DNA from: Mesorhizobium silamurunense
GTDB taxonomy: Bacteria > Pseudomonadota > Alphaproteobacteria > Rhizobiales > Rhizobiaceae
DNA: 37,278 nt
Direction: 5' to 3'
Assembly: GCF_014843825.1 (NCBI RefSeq)
Contig: NZ_JHQR01000178.1
Coordinates: 1-37,278, forward strand
Shown: piece by piece, positions 8,307 through 16,569 of the stretch
How the letters are laid out: every line of letters begins with the position of its first letter
How positions within the stretch are numbered: position 1 is the stretch's first letter
Made by a program: the position numbers and the translations under genes
The notes under the pieces: model-generated
Seen by the model: the letters and a program-made list of their open reading frames with translations, nothing else
Database searches by the model: none
What the model was told of the DNA's origin: nothing

Positions 8307-8636
8307 ATGGGCAGGAAATCGAAACGCACCTGGCTTCTCAGGATCAGCGTCGCGGCGGTCATCCTCGGTGGCGCCGGCACTGTCGCCGGCAACCCCGTGA
8401 CGACGCTTGGCGCCATGAATTCCGGCGAGGTTTCGACGCTGCACACTGCACTGTTCATCGCCACGGTCTGGATCGTCTCCAGCGTGCGCGTCCACCGGCT
8501 GAGGGCCCTCTGGCGGGTCGGCCTTCGGCTGATGGGGATGCGCGGCCCCTCCGGCTACTTGCTGCCGAGAGGACCGAAGGCCCGCGCCGCAGCGGGGGGC
8601 TCCGTCAGCGGCGCGGGCGCTTCGGGAGTTTCCTGA
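8307..8636 (+). CDS. Small membrane protein of unknown function
   Basis: I do not recognise this family. From the ATG at 8307 it encodes 109 aa: a basic N-terminus (MGRKSKRTWLLR), two hydrophobic segments (ISVAAVILGGAGTVAG and LHTALFIATVWIVSSV), then an Arg-rich region and a Gly/Ala/Ser-rich tail. The frame stays open upstream to 8133, but that stretch lacks coding character, and 8307 gives a sensible membrane-insertion pattern. The ribosome-binding site is weak. A second tiny membrane-protein gene starts 24 bp after its stop, so the two probably form an operon. It is convergent with the OmpR-type gene at 8909. Confidence 0.55.
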   Translation: MGRKSKRTWLLRISVAAVILGGAGTVAGNPVTTLGAMNSGEVSTLHTALFIATVWIVSSVRVHRLRALWRVGLRLMGMRGPSGYLLPRGPKARAAAGGSVSGAGASGVS

Positions 8637-8660
8637 AGCACCGAATTGGGGATTGAGAAC

Positions 8661-8825
8661 ATGAAGACGAAATTTGCCGCCTCGGTGTTGTCCGCACTGC
8701 TTTACGCCCAAGGCCTGCTTGGCTTTGCCGCGCTTGCAACGGTGCTGCTCAAGGAGCGCGCCCATGCCGAGATCACCGCCGATGCCGACATGCCATCAGG
8801 CCCCTCCGTCCTCGTGGTGCGTTGA
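8661..8825 (+). CDS. 54-aa protein with a single hydrophobic segment
   Basis: A short gene of 54 codons starting MKTKFAASVLSALLYAQG, with a hydrophobic stretch through about residue 28 and then a short hydrophilic tail ending SVLVVR. It could be a signal peptide with a tiny mature part or a single-pass membrane peptide; AHA at residues ~33-35 would fit signal peptidase I. Codon use is GC3-rich like its neighbours. It lies 24 bp after the preceding membrane-protein gene on the same strand. A weak purine-rich stretch (GGGGATTGAG) precedes the ATG. The function is unknown. Confidence 0.5.
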   Translation: MKTKFAASVLSALLYAQGLLGFAALATVLLKERAHAEITADADMPSGPSVLVVR

Positions 8826-8830
8826 GCAAC

Positions 8831-8877
8831 GGCATTCGGATCCAAAAGTGCAGATCGGCTTGGGGGGATCCGATGCC
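8831..8877. terminator. Long hairpin between convergent genes, possible terminator
   Basis: GGCATTCGGATCC (8831-8843) and GGATCCGATGCC (8866-8877) pair over 12 bp with one bulged T and a 22-nt loop. It lies between the ends of the 54-aa gene (+) and the OmpR-type gene (-). There is no clear T run. Confidence 0.4.
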
Positions 8878-8908
8878 AGATCAGAAAAATGCCTTGGCCT
8901 CCCTAGCC

Positions 8909-9595
8909 TCAGTCGGTGCGCGGCGTCGGAGGATCGAAGCGGTAGCCGGCGCCCCTGATGGTGGTGATGGTCTCCGTATCGAGCTTGCGGCGCAGCCGCA
9001 CGATGCGCGAATCGATCGAGCGGTCGAAAGCGTCGGCATTCTCGGCAGGCGCGGCGGCAATGATGTCGTCGCGCGTCAGCACCTTTCGCGGGCTCGCCAG
9101 GAACAGCCTGAGCAGCGCCACCTGCCCCGGCGACAGCTGATCCTCGGCGCCGGAGCGGTGCATGACCATGGCCGACCTCAAGTCGACGGTCGCGTTCTCC
9201 AGCACGATCAGTTCCTGGGTGTTGCGGCCGCGCCGCATCAGCAGGCCGCCGATACGCGCCGCAAGCTCGCGCACGTTGAGTGGGCTTTCGATCACGTCGG
9301 CGGCGCCGAGCTCCAGCGCCAGCACCTTGTCGACGAGATCGGCGGGCCGGCAGATCAGGATGAAGTCGCAGCCACCCTCGCCGCCGTAGCGCTTGAGCAG
9401 TTCGCGCCCCTCCGCCTGGGTCACGTCGTCACCGACGACCACGACGTCGATGCCCCCCGCCGAAAGCAGCGACTCCGCCTCCCAGGGCTGGCGCGCCTGA
9501 CGCACGTCGTGCCCGCGCCGCTCGAGATGGTCGGCAAGGTCGCCGGCCACCACTTCGGCAACGGACACAAGCGCGACGACGGATCGTGCTGCCAT
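8909..9595 (-). CDS. OmpR-type winged-helix regulator with a degenerate receiver domain
   Basis: A 228-aa protein with an N-terminal receiver-like domain (residues ~5-115) and a C-terminal OmpR/PhoB winged helix (~130-225). The DNA-binding part is intact: LSPGQVALLRLFLASPRKVL, then SIDSRIVRLRRKLD and IRGAGYRF. The receiver has lost the phosphorylation chemistry: no acidic pair near the N-terminus (VVALVSVAEV), Arg-Pro in place of the Thr/Ser region (ICRPAD), and Ser in place of the conserved Lys (IESPLN where K-P is expected). It is therefore probably not a phosphorylation switch. The ATG at 9595 has GGAG 4 nt upstream; a longer frame to 9706 would overlap the divergent regulator. It is divergent from a canonical OmpR-family regulator. 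Confidence 0.8.
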   Translation of the reverse strand: MAARSVVALVSVAEVVAGDLADHLERRGHDVRQARQPWEAESLLSAGGIDVVVVGDDVTQAEGRELLKRYGGEGGCDFILICRPADLVDKVLALELGAADVIESPLNVRELAARIGGLLMRRGRNTQELIVLENATVDLRSAMVMHRSGAEDQLSPGQVALLRLFLASPRKVLTRDDIIAAAPAENADAFDRSIDSRIVRLRRKLDTETITTIRGAGYRFDPPTPRTD

Positions 9596-9689
9596 TTTTC
9601 TCCACCCCGCCACAGACAACTCGAGATGAGCGCTGGACATCATGTTTATACCCAATCTACTTTCCGCTGAAAGCGGGAGCGAGACCATT

Positions 9690-10418
9690 GTGAAGGCGCG
9701 CATCATCGTCGTCGAGGACGAGCCTGATCTGAGGGAAGCGGTTGCCGAGTATCTCGGCGCCAGTGGCTATGACGTCGCCACGGCCGAGAATGCCGCGGCG
9801 GCGCGCAGCCTGCTCGAGGCGCAGCCCTTCCACCTCGCCATCCTCGACATCGCCATGCCCGGCGAGGATGGCCTCTCGCTCGGCCGCTGGCTGCGCTCCA
9901 AGACGCAGATCGGCATCATCTATGCCACCGCAGCCGGCACCGCGCTGGACCGCATCGTCGGCCTGGAGCTCGGCGCCGACGACTACATCGTCAAGCCCTA
10001 TGAACTGCGCGAAGTGCTGGCTAGGGTCCGCAGCGTGCTGCGCCGCGTGCCGCAGCCGGTCGCCCCGCAGGCCGCGAAGGCCGAGGCCGGCACGCGCCGC
10101 TTCATGAATTTCGGCGGCTTCCAGGCCGATTTCGACGGCAGGCTGGTGACCGGCGCCAACGGCGCAGTCATCGAGATGGCCAAGAGCGAGTTCGACGTTC
10201 TGGAAGTTTTCCTCACCCGCGCCAACCGGCTTTTGACGCGGGCGGCGATCTCGGAGGCGATCGGCTTCGTGGAAGACCCGGAATCGTCGCGCGCCGTCGA
10301 CATCCGCATCATGCGTCTCAGGAAGAAGATCGAAGCCGATCCGGCCAATCCGAAATTCCTGCGCACGGTGCGCGGCGAAGGCTATATCTTCTCGCTGCCG
10401 ACAAGCGACGGCCACTGA
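9690..10418 (+). CDS. OmpR/PhoB-family response regulator
   Basis: A canonical two-component response regulator of about 242 aa. The receiver is complete: acidic pocket in VVEDEPD, phospho-acceptor Asp in AILDIAMPGEDG, Thr in YATAAG and Lys in IVKPYE. The C-terminal winged helix carries KSEFDVLEVFLTRANRLLTR, VDIRIMRLRKKIE and RTVRGEGYIF. I favour the GTG at 9690 because the receiver begins right after it; the ATG at 9642 is in frame and possible. It is divergent from the degenerate-receiver regulator (8909-9595) and 148 bp upstream of a hybrid kinase on the same strand that may be its partner. No EnvZ-type membrane kinase is adjacent. Confidence 0.88.
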   Translation: MKARIIVVEDEPDLREAVAEYLGASGYDVATAENAAAARSLLEAQPFHLAILDIAMPGEDGLSLGRWLRSKTQIGIIYATAAGTALDRIVGLELGADDYIVKPYELREVLARVRSVLRRVPQPVAPQAAKAEAGTRRFMNFGGFQADFDGRLVTGANGAVIEMAKSEFDVLEVFLTRANRLLTRAAISEAIGFVEDPESSRAVDIRIMRLRKKIEADPANPKFLRTVRGEGYIFSLPTSDGH

Positions 10419-10566
10419 CTCCGTCGCCGCACATCCTTCCGTAGATGCGATGGACGCTGTAGCATTCCGATCCAGCGCACGTTCCCTGGAAACCGTGATC
10501 GATTTTTCGGGGCTTGTGTGTTGGATTTCATGGTTTGCCGATATCGCCGGGGGATGACGTTCGACG

Positions 10567-12657
10567 ATGACAACTGAGACCGCACGGATGAACATGCACG
10601 GCTCCCGTCAGGGCGCCGCGATGGCGGCCGTCCATGTCGTTCGCCGCCTGCGCGAGGCGGGCGACTGGCAGCGCGAGATGGACGGCATACTGGAGACGCT
10701 GTGCCGCTCGATGGATTGCCAACGCGGCATTCTTTTTCGTCTGCGCGAGCTTCCGGGCCAGGGCTTCGCGCAATCCGTTTCGGCCTACTGGATCGACCCC
10801 GCCTTCGGCGGCGAGCTCGCATCGCCCACGGTGATCATGCAGTCGATCATCAACTCCGATCCACTGCTGGAGCGGCTGCAGGAAGACGAGCGCCAGGGCA
10901 AGGTCTTTGCCGGCCACACGCGCAACCTCGAGGGTTTCCTGCGGGCCGATTTCGAGAAGCAGAGCATAAAATCCTTCATTTCCGTATCTGTCTTCGCCCA
11001 CGGCCATCTTTGGGGCACGCTCGCCGTCAACGACTGCGTCGCCGAACGCGAATGGACCGACGAGGAAGAGGCGACGCTGCACATCATCGCGCTCGCCATC
11101 GGTGATGCCATTGAGCACTCGCCTTCCGAGGCTCACGCCAGCGAGGTTATCCGCCGCACCATGCTGCAAGCCTCGCTCGACGCCATCATCGTCATCGACG
11201 AGTCCGGCTCGATCATCGAGTTCAATCCCGCCGCCGAGAAGATGTTCGGTTTCCAACGCAGCGACATCCTCGGCAAGGACCTGCTCGACACCATCGTGCC
11301 AATCTACTACCGCAAGGGCTATGCCTCGGGCGCCGACTACATGGCCGGCCGCGGCGCGCCGATGGTCAACCAGCGGCTGGAGACCGTCACCCAGAACGCG
11401 GCCGGCGAGATCTTTCCGATCGAGCTGACCGCGACGGAGATGCGAGTCGCCGACCGCCGGCTGATCTTCGGCTCGATCCGCGACCTGCGCGAAAAGCTGC
11501 ACGCCGAGGAAGAGATCAACCGCCAGCGCGAGAAGCTGCACCAGAACGAGAAGATGGCGGCGATGGGCTCGCTGCTCGCCGGCGTCTCGCACGAGCTCAA
11601 CAATCCGCTCGCGGTGGTGGTCGCGCAATCGACGCTGCTGCATGAATTCGCGGCCGACCCGCAGACCAAGGTGCGCGCCGAGAAGGTGCGCGCGGCCGCT
11701 GAACGCTGCGGACGCATCGTCAAGAGCTTCCTGTCGATGGTGCGCCTGCATCCGACCGAGCAGGCCGAAACCGACCTCAACCAGGTGGTGCGCGCGGCGC
11801 TCGAAGTCACCGCTTACGGCGCGCGCTCCAGCGGCATCATCATCGACACCGACTTCGCCAATGGCCCGCTGCTCGCCATGGCGGACGCCGACCATGTCAC
11901 GCAGGTCGCGGCCAACTTCCTCATCAACAGCCAGCACGCGCTGGCTGGAATTACCGGCGAGCGGCGCATCAAGGTACGGACCTTTCGCAGCGAGCGCGGC
12001 AATCCCGGCTTTTCGGTCGAGGACAACGGACCCGGCATTCCCGAAGCGATCCGCTCGCGCATCTTCGAATCCTATTTCACAACCAAGCCGGTCGGCGTCG
12101 GCACCGGCATCGGCCTGTCGATCTCGAAATCGATCGTCGAGCGCCACAATGGCAACATCTGGTTCGAAGAGGTTGAGCCGCATGGCGCGCGCTTCGTCGT
12201 CCAGCTGCCGGCGATCACCGGCGATACCGCGAAAGCCGGCGAAGGCCCGGCGCGCTCCAGCGGGCTGCGTCATGCGCTGATCGTCGACGACGAGCCCGAC
12301 GTCGCCGCTTCGCTCTCCGACATACTGGAGCTCATGGGGGTGAAGTCACGGATCGTCGCAAGCTGGACGTCCGCCGGCGAGGTGCTGAACGGGCACATGT
12401 CGCCGGACATCGTCTTTTCCGACCTGCGCATGCCGGGCACCAGCGGCATATCGATCTATCGCGAGTTGCTTGCCGAACAGCCGGGACTGGCGCCGCGTTT
12501 CGTGCTGGTCACCGGCGACCTTATCGGCGCCAAGGCGGAGATCGAGGCGCTGCCGCCGCAGCAGCGGCCGCAGATCCTGGAGAAGCCTTTCTCGACGCTC
12601 GACGTCCGCGGTGTCCTCTCCGCCATCGCCGATCAGGCGGCGGCCGTGGAAGGCTGA
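10567..12657 (+). CDS. Soluble hybrid sensor histidine kinase (GAF-PAS-HisKA-HATPase-REC)
   Basis: A 696-aa cytoplasmic kinase with no membrane segments. Residues ~20-180 resemble a GAF domain; ~195-310 is a PAS domain (LDAIIVIDESGSIIEFNPAA); a coiled coil leads into the HisKA dimerisation domain with H-box GVSHELNNPLA (phospho-acceptor His342). The ATPase domain shows VEDNGPGIPE and GTGIGLSIS. A C-terminal receiver has VDDEPD, FSDLRMPG (Asp619), VTGD and EKPFS. This fits a multi-step phosphorelay sensor of an internal or diffusible signal through GAF/PAS. The output regulator is unknown; the OmpR-family gene just upstream is the nearest candidate. The ATG at 10567 has a purine-rich GGGGGATGA about 11 nt before it; ATGs at residues 8 and 10 are alternatives. 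Confidence 0.9.
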   Translation: MTTETARMNMHGSRQGAAMAAVHVVRRLREAGDWQREMDGILETLCRSMDCQRGILFRLRELPGQGFAQSVSAYWIDPAFGGELASPTVIMQSIINSDPLLERLQEDERQGKVFAGHTRNLEGFLRADFEKQSIKSFISVSVFAHGHLWGTLAVNDCVAEREWTDEEEATLHIIALAIGDAIEHSPSEAHASEVIRRTMLQASLDAIIVIDESGSIIEFNPAAEKMFGFQRSDILGKDLLDTIVPIYYRKGYASGADYMAGRGAPMVNQRLETVTQNAAGEIFPIELTATEMRVADRRLIFGSIRDLREKLHAEEEINRQREKLHQNEKMAAMGSLLAGVSHELNNPLAVVVAQSTLLHEFAADPQTKVRAEKVRAAAERCGRIVKSFLSMVRLHPTEQAETDLNQVVRAALEVTAYGARSSGIIIDTDFANGPLLAMADADHVTQVAANFLINSQHALAGITGERRIKVRTFRSERGNPGFSVEDNGPGIPEAIRSRIFESYFTTKPVGVGTGIGLSISKSIVERHNGNIWFEEVEPHGARFVVQLPAITGDTAKAGEGPARSSGLRHALIVDDEPDVAASLSDILELMGVKSRIVASWTSAGEVLNGHMSPDIVFSDLRMPGTSGISIYRELLAEQPGLAPRFVLVTGDLIGAKAEIEALPPQQRPQILEKPFSTLDVRGVLSAIADQAAAVEG

Positions 12658-12715
12658 ATCCAGCGCCCCCGGAGCCGCCGTTCGCAGGCCGGCCTCACCT
12701 GAATATCGACAGACC

Positions 12716-12756
12716 CGAAAAAAAGAGGCTCCCGACCGACGATGCGGCGGGAGCCT
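12716..12756 (-). terminator. Intrinsic terminator of the small anchored-protein gene
   Basis: GGCTCCCG (12727-12734) pairs with CGGGAGCC (12748-12755). On the minus strand the stem is followed by TCTTTTTTT, giving a strong terminator 35-70 bp after the stop at 12790. Confidence 0.88.
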
Positions 12757-12789
12757 GACTGGAGCGCGGAGGGTGCGCTCAGGGGAGCC

Positions 12790-13200
12790 TTAAAAAACGT
12801 TCGGGATGTTGGTGAGCGGCGCGGCGTTGGCGATCATGCGCACCGCGCGGGCCCTGTGCTGACCGGATTGCTCGGCGATGGCGCGCAGGCACTCGGGGCT
12901 TTCGGCGCCCCAGTTCTGGCCTTTGCAGGCGAACTCGATCTGCGGCTGCGGCAGGCGCGCGGTCTTGAGCGTGGTCGGCGCGCCCTCCACGACATTGGCC
13001 GGAGGATTGACCAAAGCGAAAGCGGGACCCGCGGCCGGCGCAAGCACCATGCTGGTAAAGGCCGTGGCGCCCAGCAACACGAACATCGCCATCGGATGGT
13101 CGCTGGCGCGCTGGCGCAGCGCCAGCTTCGGCCGGCGGTCATTGCGCTCGGGGCCGTGGGCGCGGCGGCTGGTGTCGGCGATTTGGACTTTCGTAAACAT
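12790..13200 (-). CDS. Small membrane-anchored or secreted protein with a C-x2-Q-x-W-type Cys pair
   Basis: A 136-aa protein with a basic cytoplasmic N-terminus (~35 aa), one hydrophobic segment (MAMFVLLGATAFTSMVLAPA) and a presumed periplasmic tail. The tail contains ACKGQNWGAESPECL, a two-cysteine pattern around Q-x-W that I associate with short exported alphaproteobacterial proteins of unknown function; the cysteines could form a disulfide. AAGGGA lies 7 nt before the ATG, so the start is well supported. It stands alone and has its own terminator. It has no recognisable enzymatic motif, and I do not assign a function. Confidence 0.7.
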   Translation of the reverse strand: MFTKVQIADTSRRAHGPERNDRRPKLALRQRASDHPMAMFVLLGATAFTSMVLAPAAGPAFALVNPPANVVEGAPTTLKTARLPQPQIEFACKGQNWGAESPECLRAIAEQSGQHRARAVRMIANAAPLTNIPNVF

Positions 13201-13512
13201 CGGCTGTTCCCTTCGTTATCTTTCTTTTTCCTTTGAAACGAACTTAAGCGCTGCAAGTAACAGTCGAATGATAGGATGCGATTGCCCGTGTAACAGGATT
13301 TGAAACAGGGAATCTGGGTCGCCACCCATCGTCTGCTTGTCGCCAGCGAGCGTTCACCGCGTCTGGTTTGCGGGAACACATGCTCCTGTCGGACGCGGCG
13401 GACTGTAAGCGACCTCACACAGCGCTCTGGTCGGCGAGATTTTGGCTGCGTCAAAGCCGACAAACCTGAGGCCCTCGCCCGGAATGACGGCCGCGATCGG
13501 CGCCCGCCTCGC
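13201..13512. other. 312-bp intergenic region without a recognised gene
   Basis: It holds the leader and ribosome-binding site of the small anchored-protein gene (13201-13212). It is less GC-rich near 13215-13260, where that gene's promoter should lie. I found no convincing -35/-10 pair, EcfG promoter, repeat or RNA. Confidence 0.4.
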
Positions 13513-14823
13513 CTACGACCGCGACGCCGTGCTGGCTACGGTCCATAGAAGCTCGGTTGCGAGCCTCTGGGCAGCGTTGCGGCCCGCAACGATCGCGCCT
13601 TCGACATAGCCCGGAAAGGACGGCGACAGTTCCGAAGCTGCAAAATGGACAGGCGGCGCGCCGGCAAGGATCGTACGCTCGGCGTCCCTCGCCGTCACAT
13701 CAACTATAAGATCGCTATAGGCGCCGCCGCTCCAGCGGTCATGCGTCCAGTCGCGCTGGTTGAAATCGAGCACGTCGGCCGCGTCCGGGCCGAGCGCATC
13801 GACAAGCCTTGCTGTCACCTCTGTGCGCAGCGCCGCCTCGTCGAGCTTGCGCCAGCGCAATGCCAGCGGCCCGCCGACGAAGACGGTCAGTGCGGCGTGC
13901 TCCACATCCTTGCTGGCGTCGCAAGCAAACAGTCCAGACAGGTCGCGCCACATCACCATACCGCTCAGATCCCGCTCGCGCCAGAACGGCCTGGCATAGC
14001 GCACCAGGATCTTGACCACTGCGCCGCTTTCCCAGACACCCAGGGCCTTCGTCAGCGCTACCGGCAAAGCGGGCGTGAACTCCAGCTTCGCGGCCGTCGC
14101 CGGTGGCAGCATGACAAGGACCTGGCGCGCTTCGACAATGCCTCCGGCCGTGGCGACGCGAACGCCGTCGCGCCCGTGGGCGATGTGCGTGACCGGCTCG
14201 TTGAGCCGCAGCCGGTCGCCGAGGTCACCCGCCAGATCGTCGGCAAGCGACTGCATGGTCTCGCGCAGCGAGTACTGCAGCTCCGGCACCTCATTGGTGA
14301 TGCGGCGGTCATTGTCGATCAGATGCCAGAGTGGCACCTTATCCAGCGCCAGGCACCACAGTCCTTCTATCATCGACCGGAAACCAGCCTTGGCATCGGT
14401 CGAGTCCTTCTGGCGCTCCAGCCAGTCAGCCACGGTCAGCCGGGCGATCGCGGGATCGTCCGGCTCGATCCCGTTCATGCGCTCGCGGATCGCCATCGCG
14501 GCATGATAGGTCCGCACCGCCTGCTCAACCGGCATCGGCGGATGGGTGATGAAATCGCCATCGACATTGGTTTTCACGAATGTCTTGCTGCGTGCCTTCG
14601 CCAGCGCCATCAGCTCCGGCATGTCCTCGCACAGGAACTGGGCGCCGCTGTCAATCCGTTCGCCAAGCCCGTTTCGTGTGGCCTCTACGCGGCCACCGGC
14701 ACGATCGCGTGCTTCCAGGATCACGAAATCGATCCCAGCGCGCTTGAGTTCCAATGCGGCGGATAGGCCGGTGAAGCCTGCTCCGACGATCGCAACGTCG
14801 ATTCTTTCGGTCTTGCTGCTCAA
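13513..14823 (-). CDS. Flavin monoamine oxidase family protein
   Basis: An FAD-dependent amine oxidase of the MAO/polyamine oxidase superfamily. The N-terminal Rossmann motif is textbook: VAIVGAGFTGLSAALELKRA, then ILEARDRAGGRVEA. The C-terminal FAD-contacting segment reads SPSFPGYVEGAIVAGRNAA. Between them lies a substrate domain of normal size for a ~440-460-aa member. The family oxidises primary or secondary amines to imine plus hydrogen peroxide; the substrate cannot be read here. The start is uncertain: TTG at 14823 (436 aa) begins just before the dinucleotide-binding strand and follows AGGCGG, while the frame is open to 14904. No signal peptide is evident. Monocistronic and convergent to nothing obvious. 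Confidence 0.85.
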   Translation of the reverse strand: MSSKTERIDVAIVGAGFTGLSAALELKRAGIDFVILEARDRAGGRVEATRNGLGERIDSGAQFLCEDMPELMALAKARSKTFVKTNVDGDFITHPPMPVEQAVRTYHAAMAIRERMNGIEPDDPAIARLTVADWLERQKDSTDAKAGFRSMIEGLWCLALDKVPLWHLIDNDRRITNEVPELQYSLRETMQSLADDLAGDLGDRLRLNEPVTHIAHGRDGVRVATAGGIVEARQVLVMLPPATAAKLEFTPALPVALTKALGVWESGAVVKILVRYARPFWRERDLSGMVMWRDLSGLFACDASKDVEHAALTVFVGGPLALRWRKLDEAALRTEVTARLVDALGPDAADVLDFNQRDWTHDRWSGGAYSDLIVDVTARDAERTILAGAPPVHFAASELSPSFPGYVEGAIVAGRNAAQRLATELLWTVASTASRS

Positions 14824-14876
14824 TAGCCCGCCTTGATCTGCCGCCAATTCGACCGGCCTCCAACCCGCGCAGATGA

Positions 14877-15038
14877 GTGGGGCGCCGTCGCCCCTGTCAA
14901 GCACCTTCGTCGCTTGCGGATGTTTGCCGAGACGTCGCAGTTGTCTGCACCCGGCTCGACCACGAAGACCCCTTGCCGATCATCCGCGACCGCGGCGTCG
15001 GCAAGGAATGGCTGCAGCGCATCGGCTACGGCCAGTAA
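14877..15038 (+). pseudogene. Possible orphan C-terminal gene fragment
   Basis: A short plus-strand frame ends at the TAA at 15036 and encodes ...DVAVVCTRLDHEDPLPIIRD followed by RGVGKEWLQRIGYGQ. Of the last 35 codons about 31 end in G or C, and the peptide looks like a globular protein C-terminus. Upstream of about 14907 the frame becomes Arg/Pro-rich and meets an in-frame TGA at 14874, so no plausible start or body exists. It could be the tail of a gene whose front was deleted when the flavin oxidase gene arrived, or chance coding potential in GC-rich DNA. I do not recognise the family. Confidence 0.3.
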
Positions 15039-15045
15039 GCATAGC

Positions 15046-16116
15046 CTACCCTATCGTTCTTTCCAGAACGCTCAACCAATTCCGGTAAGCGATCTTCGCG
15101 ATCAGCGCCCGTCCGAAGCCGCGCGCAGCGAGCGCGTCGATGAGCTTCGGCAGGCCGGCGACGTCGCCGATGACGGCCGGGATCATGGCGCCATCGAAGT
15201 CCGAGCCGAGGCCGATACCATCCTCGCCCAGCGCCTGTAAGAGCGAGTCGATGTGGCGCACCATGATGTCGAGATCGGTGTCGGCATTCATGCGGCCGTC
15301 CTCGCGCAGGAAGCCGGTGGCGAAGTTCAAACCCACCATGCCGCCCGTTTCGCGAATCGCCCCGAGCTGCCAGTCGGTGAGATTGCGCGAATGGCCGCAG
15401 ATCGCATGCACGTTGGAATGCGTCGCGACCAGCGGCGCGTCGCTGAGCGCGGCGACGTCGCGAAAACCCTTCTCGTTGAGATGCGAGAGGTCGATCATGA
15501 TCCTGAGCTGATTGCAGGCCTTGACCAGCGCCTTGCCGGCATCGGTGAGGCCAGGCCCGGTGTCCGGCGAGGACGGAAAGCGGAACGGCACGCCATTGCC
15601 GAAGGCATTCGGCCGGCTCCAGACGATGCCCAGCGAACGCAGGCCGGCGGCGTGCAGGACGTCGAGCATGGCAAGCTCGGGATCGATAGCCTCGACGCCT
15701 TCGATATGGAAGACCGCCGCGATCGAGCCCTTCGCCATCGCCTCGCGCACGTCGCCGGCGTTGCGGCAGACGGTCAGCGCTCCGGCGCGCTCCAGCCTGA
15801 ACAGGATCGAGGCCATGCCGATGGTCGACGTGATCGCCTCGGCGCGCGGGAGCTCCGGCGGCAGGGGTTCGTTGTCGCTCGGCGCCGGCGGCACGGCGCT
15901 GCGCTTGGTCTTTTCGATCGGCGGCGGGAAGATCGCGAACATCCCGCCGGCAAAGCCGCCTTTCCTGGCGCGCGGCAGGTCGATATGACCGCCCGGCGTG
16001 CCCTCGATGAACAGCTTTTCGACATCCGCCTCCTTCGACTGGTAGAGTCGAAGAAGCGTGTCGTTATGGCCGTCGAAAACGGGGATCAGGTCGGTATCGG
16101 TCATCGGGGAAGCCAT
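15046..16116 (-). CDS. Membrane dipeptidase-type metallopeptidase (peptidase M19)
   Basis: A 356-aa zinc-dependent dipeptidase of the renal dipeptidase (M19) family, which cleaves dipeptides including D-amino-acid-containing ones. Ligand motifs are visible: VFDGHNDTLLR (H-x-D) near residue 14; FHIEGVEAI with the bridging Glu near 135; VATHSNVHAICGHSRNLTD with two His near 230-245; and GLGSDFDGAMIP near 300. There is no signal peptide, so it is probably cytoplasmic, as in many rhizobial members. The ATG at 16116 begins MASPMTDTD; the second Met is an alternative, and neither has a strong Shine-Dalgarno. It lies 153 bp downstream of the acetyltransferase gene on the same strand, separated by two hairpins. 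Confidence 0.9.
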   Translation of the reverse strand: MASPMTDTDLIPVFDGHNDTLLRLYQSKEADVEKLFIEGTPGGHIDLPRARKGGFAGGMFAIFPPPIEKTKRSAVPPAPSDNEPLPPELPRAEAITSTIGMASILFRLERAGALTVCRNAGDVREAMAKGSIAAVFHIEGVEAIDPELAMLDVLHAAGLRSLGIVWSRPNAFGNGVPFRFPSSPDTGPGLTDAGKALVKACNQLRIMIDLSHLNEKGFRDVAALSDAPLVATHSNVHAICGHSRNLTDWQLGAIRETGGMVGLNFATGFLREDGRMNADTDLDIMVRHIDSLLQALGEDGIGLGSDFDGAMIPAVIGDVAGLPKLIDALAARGFGRALIAKIAYRNWLSVLERTIG

Positions 16117-16186
16117 TCAAATCAGTGACGGGCGGGACGAAGGTTTCGTCCGAGCGAACCGTCAACTTAGGCAAGATGGCCGAGCT

Positions 16187-16260
16187 GCGCAAATGCCAAG
16201 CCGGCATTTGCGCTTGTGGCCTGGGCGGCGGTTTCCACCTTCCCCCGCAAGGGGGGAAGG
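16187..16260. other. Two strong intergenic hairpins
   Basis: GCGCAAATGCC (16187-16197) pairs with GGCATTTGCGC (16203-16213), a perfect 11-bp stem with a 5-nt loop. CCTTCCCCC (16238-16246) pairs with GGGGGAAGG (16252-16260). Neither has a T tract on the minus strand, so they look like intergenic palindromes or mRNA-stabilising structures between co-directional genes rather than classical terminators. Confidence 0.5.
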
Positions 16261-16269
16261 GAAAAATGC

Positions 16270-16569
16270 TTACCGCTTCAGCACATCGGCCCATTCCGGA
16301 TGACGGCGGAACTGAGCGTTGGCGAAGGGGCAGAGCGGGATGATCTTCTTGCCGGCGGCGCGAGCGTCCTCGACGGCGCGGGTGACAAGGCGCAGCCCGG
16401 CGCCCTGGCCGCGGAACACATCAGGCACCTCGGTGTGATCGATGATGAGCTGATGCTCGCCGATTTTGGTGAAGGTCATCTCTGCCTCGGCGCCGCCGGG
16501 TCCGCGCAGCACGTAGCGACCCTTGGTGCCGTGGTCTTCCAGTTCGATCTCGGGCAGTTGGTCAGCCAT
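16270..16569 (-). CDS. Small GNAT-type N-acetyltransferase
   Basis: A 99-aa protein of the minimal GNAT type. The acetyl-CoA-binding signature VFRGQGAGLRLV follows the strand HTEVPD, and the protein ends with PLCPFANAQFRRHPEWADVL. This PFA-x-F-x-R-HPEW ending is typical of the small YjdJ/GNAT-like proteins. The ATG at 16569 lies inside the end of the upstream hydrolase gene (8-bp overlap), so translation is coupled. A longer frame would overlap the hydrolase much further and lacks domain content. As the third gene of an operon with MhqO/MhqD-like genes it may help repair or detoxify electrophile damage; the acyl acceptor is unknown. Confidence 0.82.
   Translation of the reverse strand: MADQLPEIELEDHGTKGRYVLRGPGGAEAEMTFTKIGEHQLIIDHTEVPDVFRGQGAGLRLVTRAVEDARAAGKKIIPLCPFANAQFRRHPEWADVLKR

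Noticed and set aside
10528..12273. A 581-codon minus-strand open frame opposite the hybrid kinase
   Set aside because: It is the mirror of a kinase with all catalytic motifs; the product has no recognisable features.
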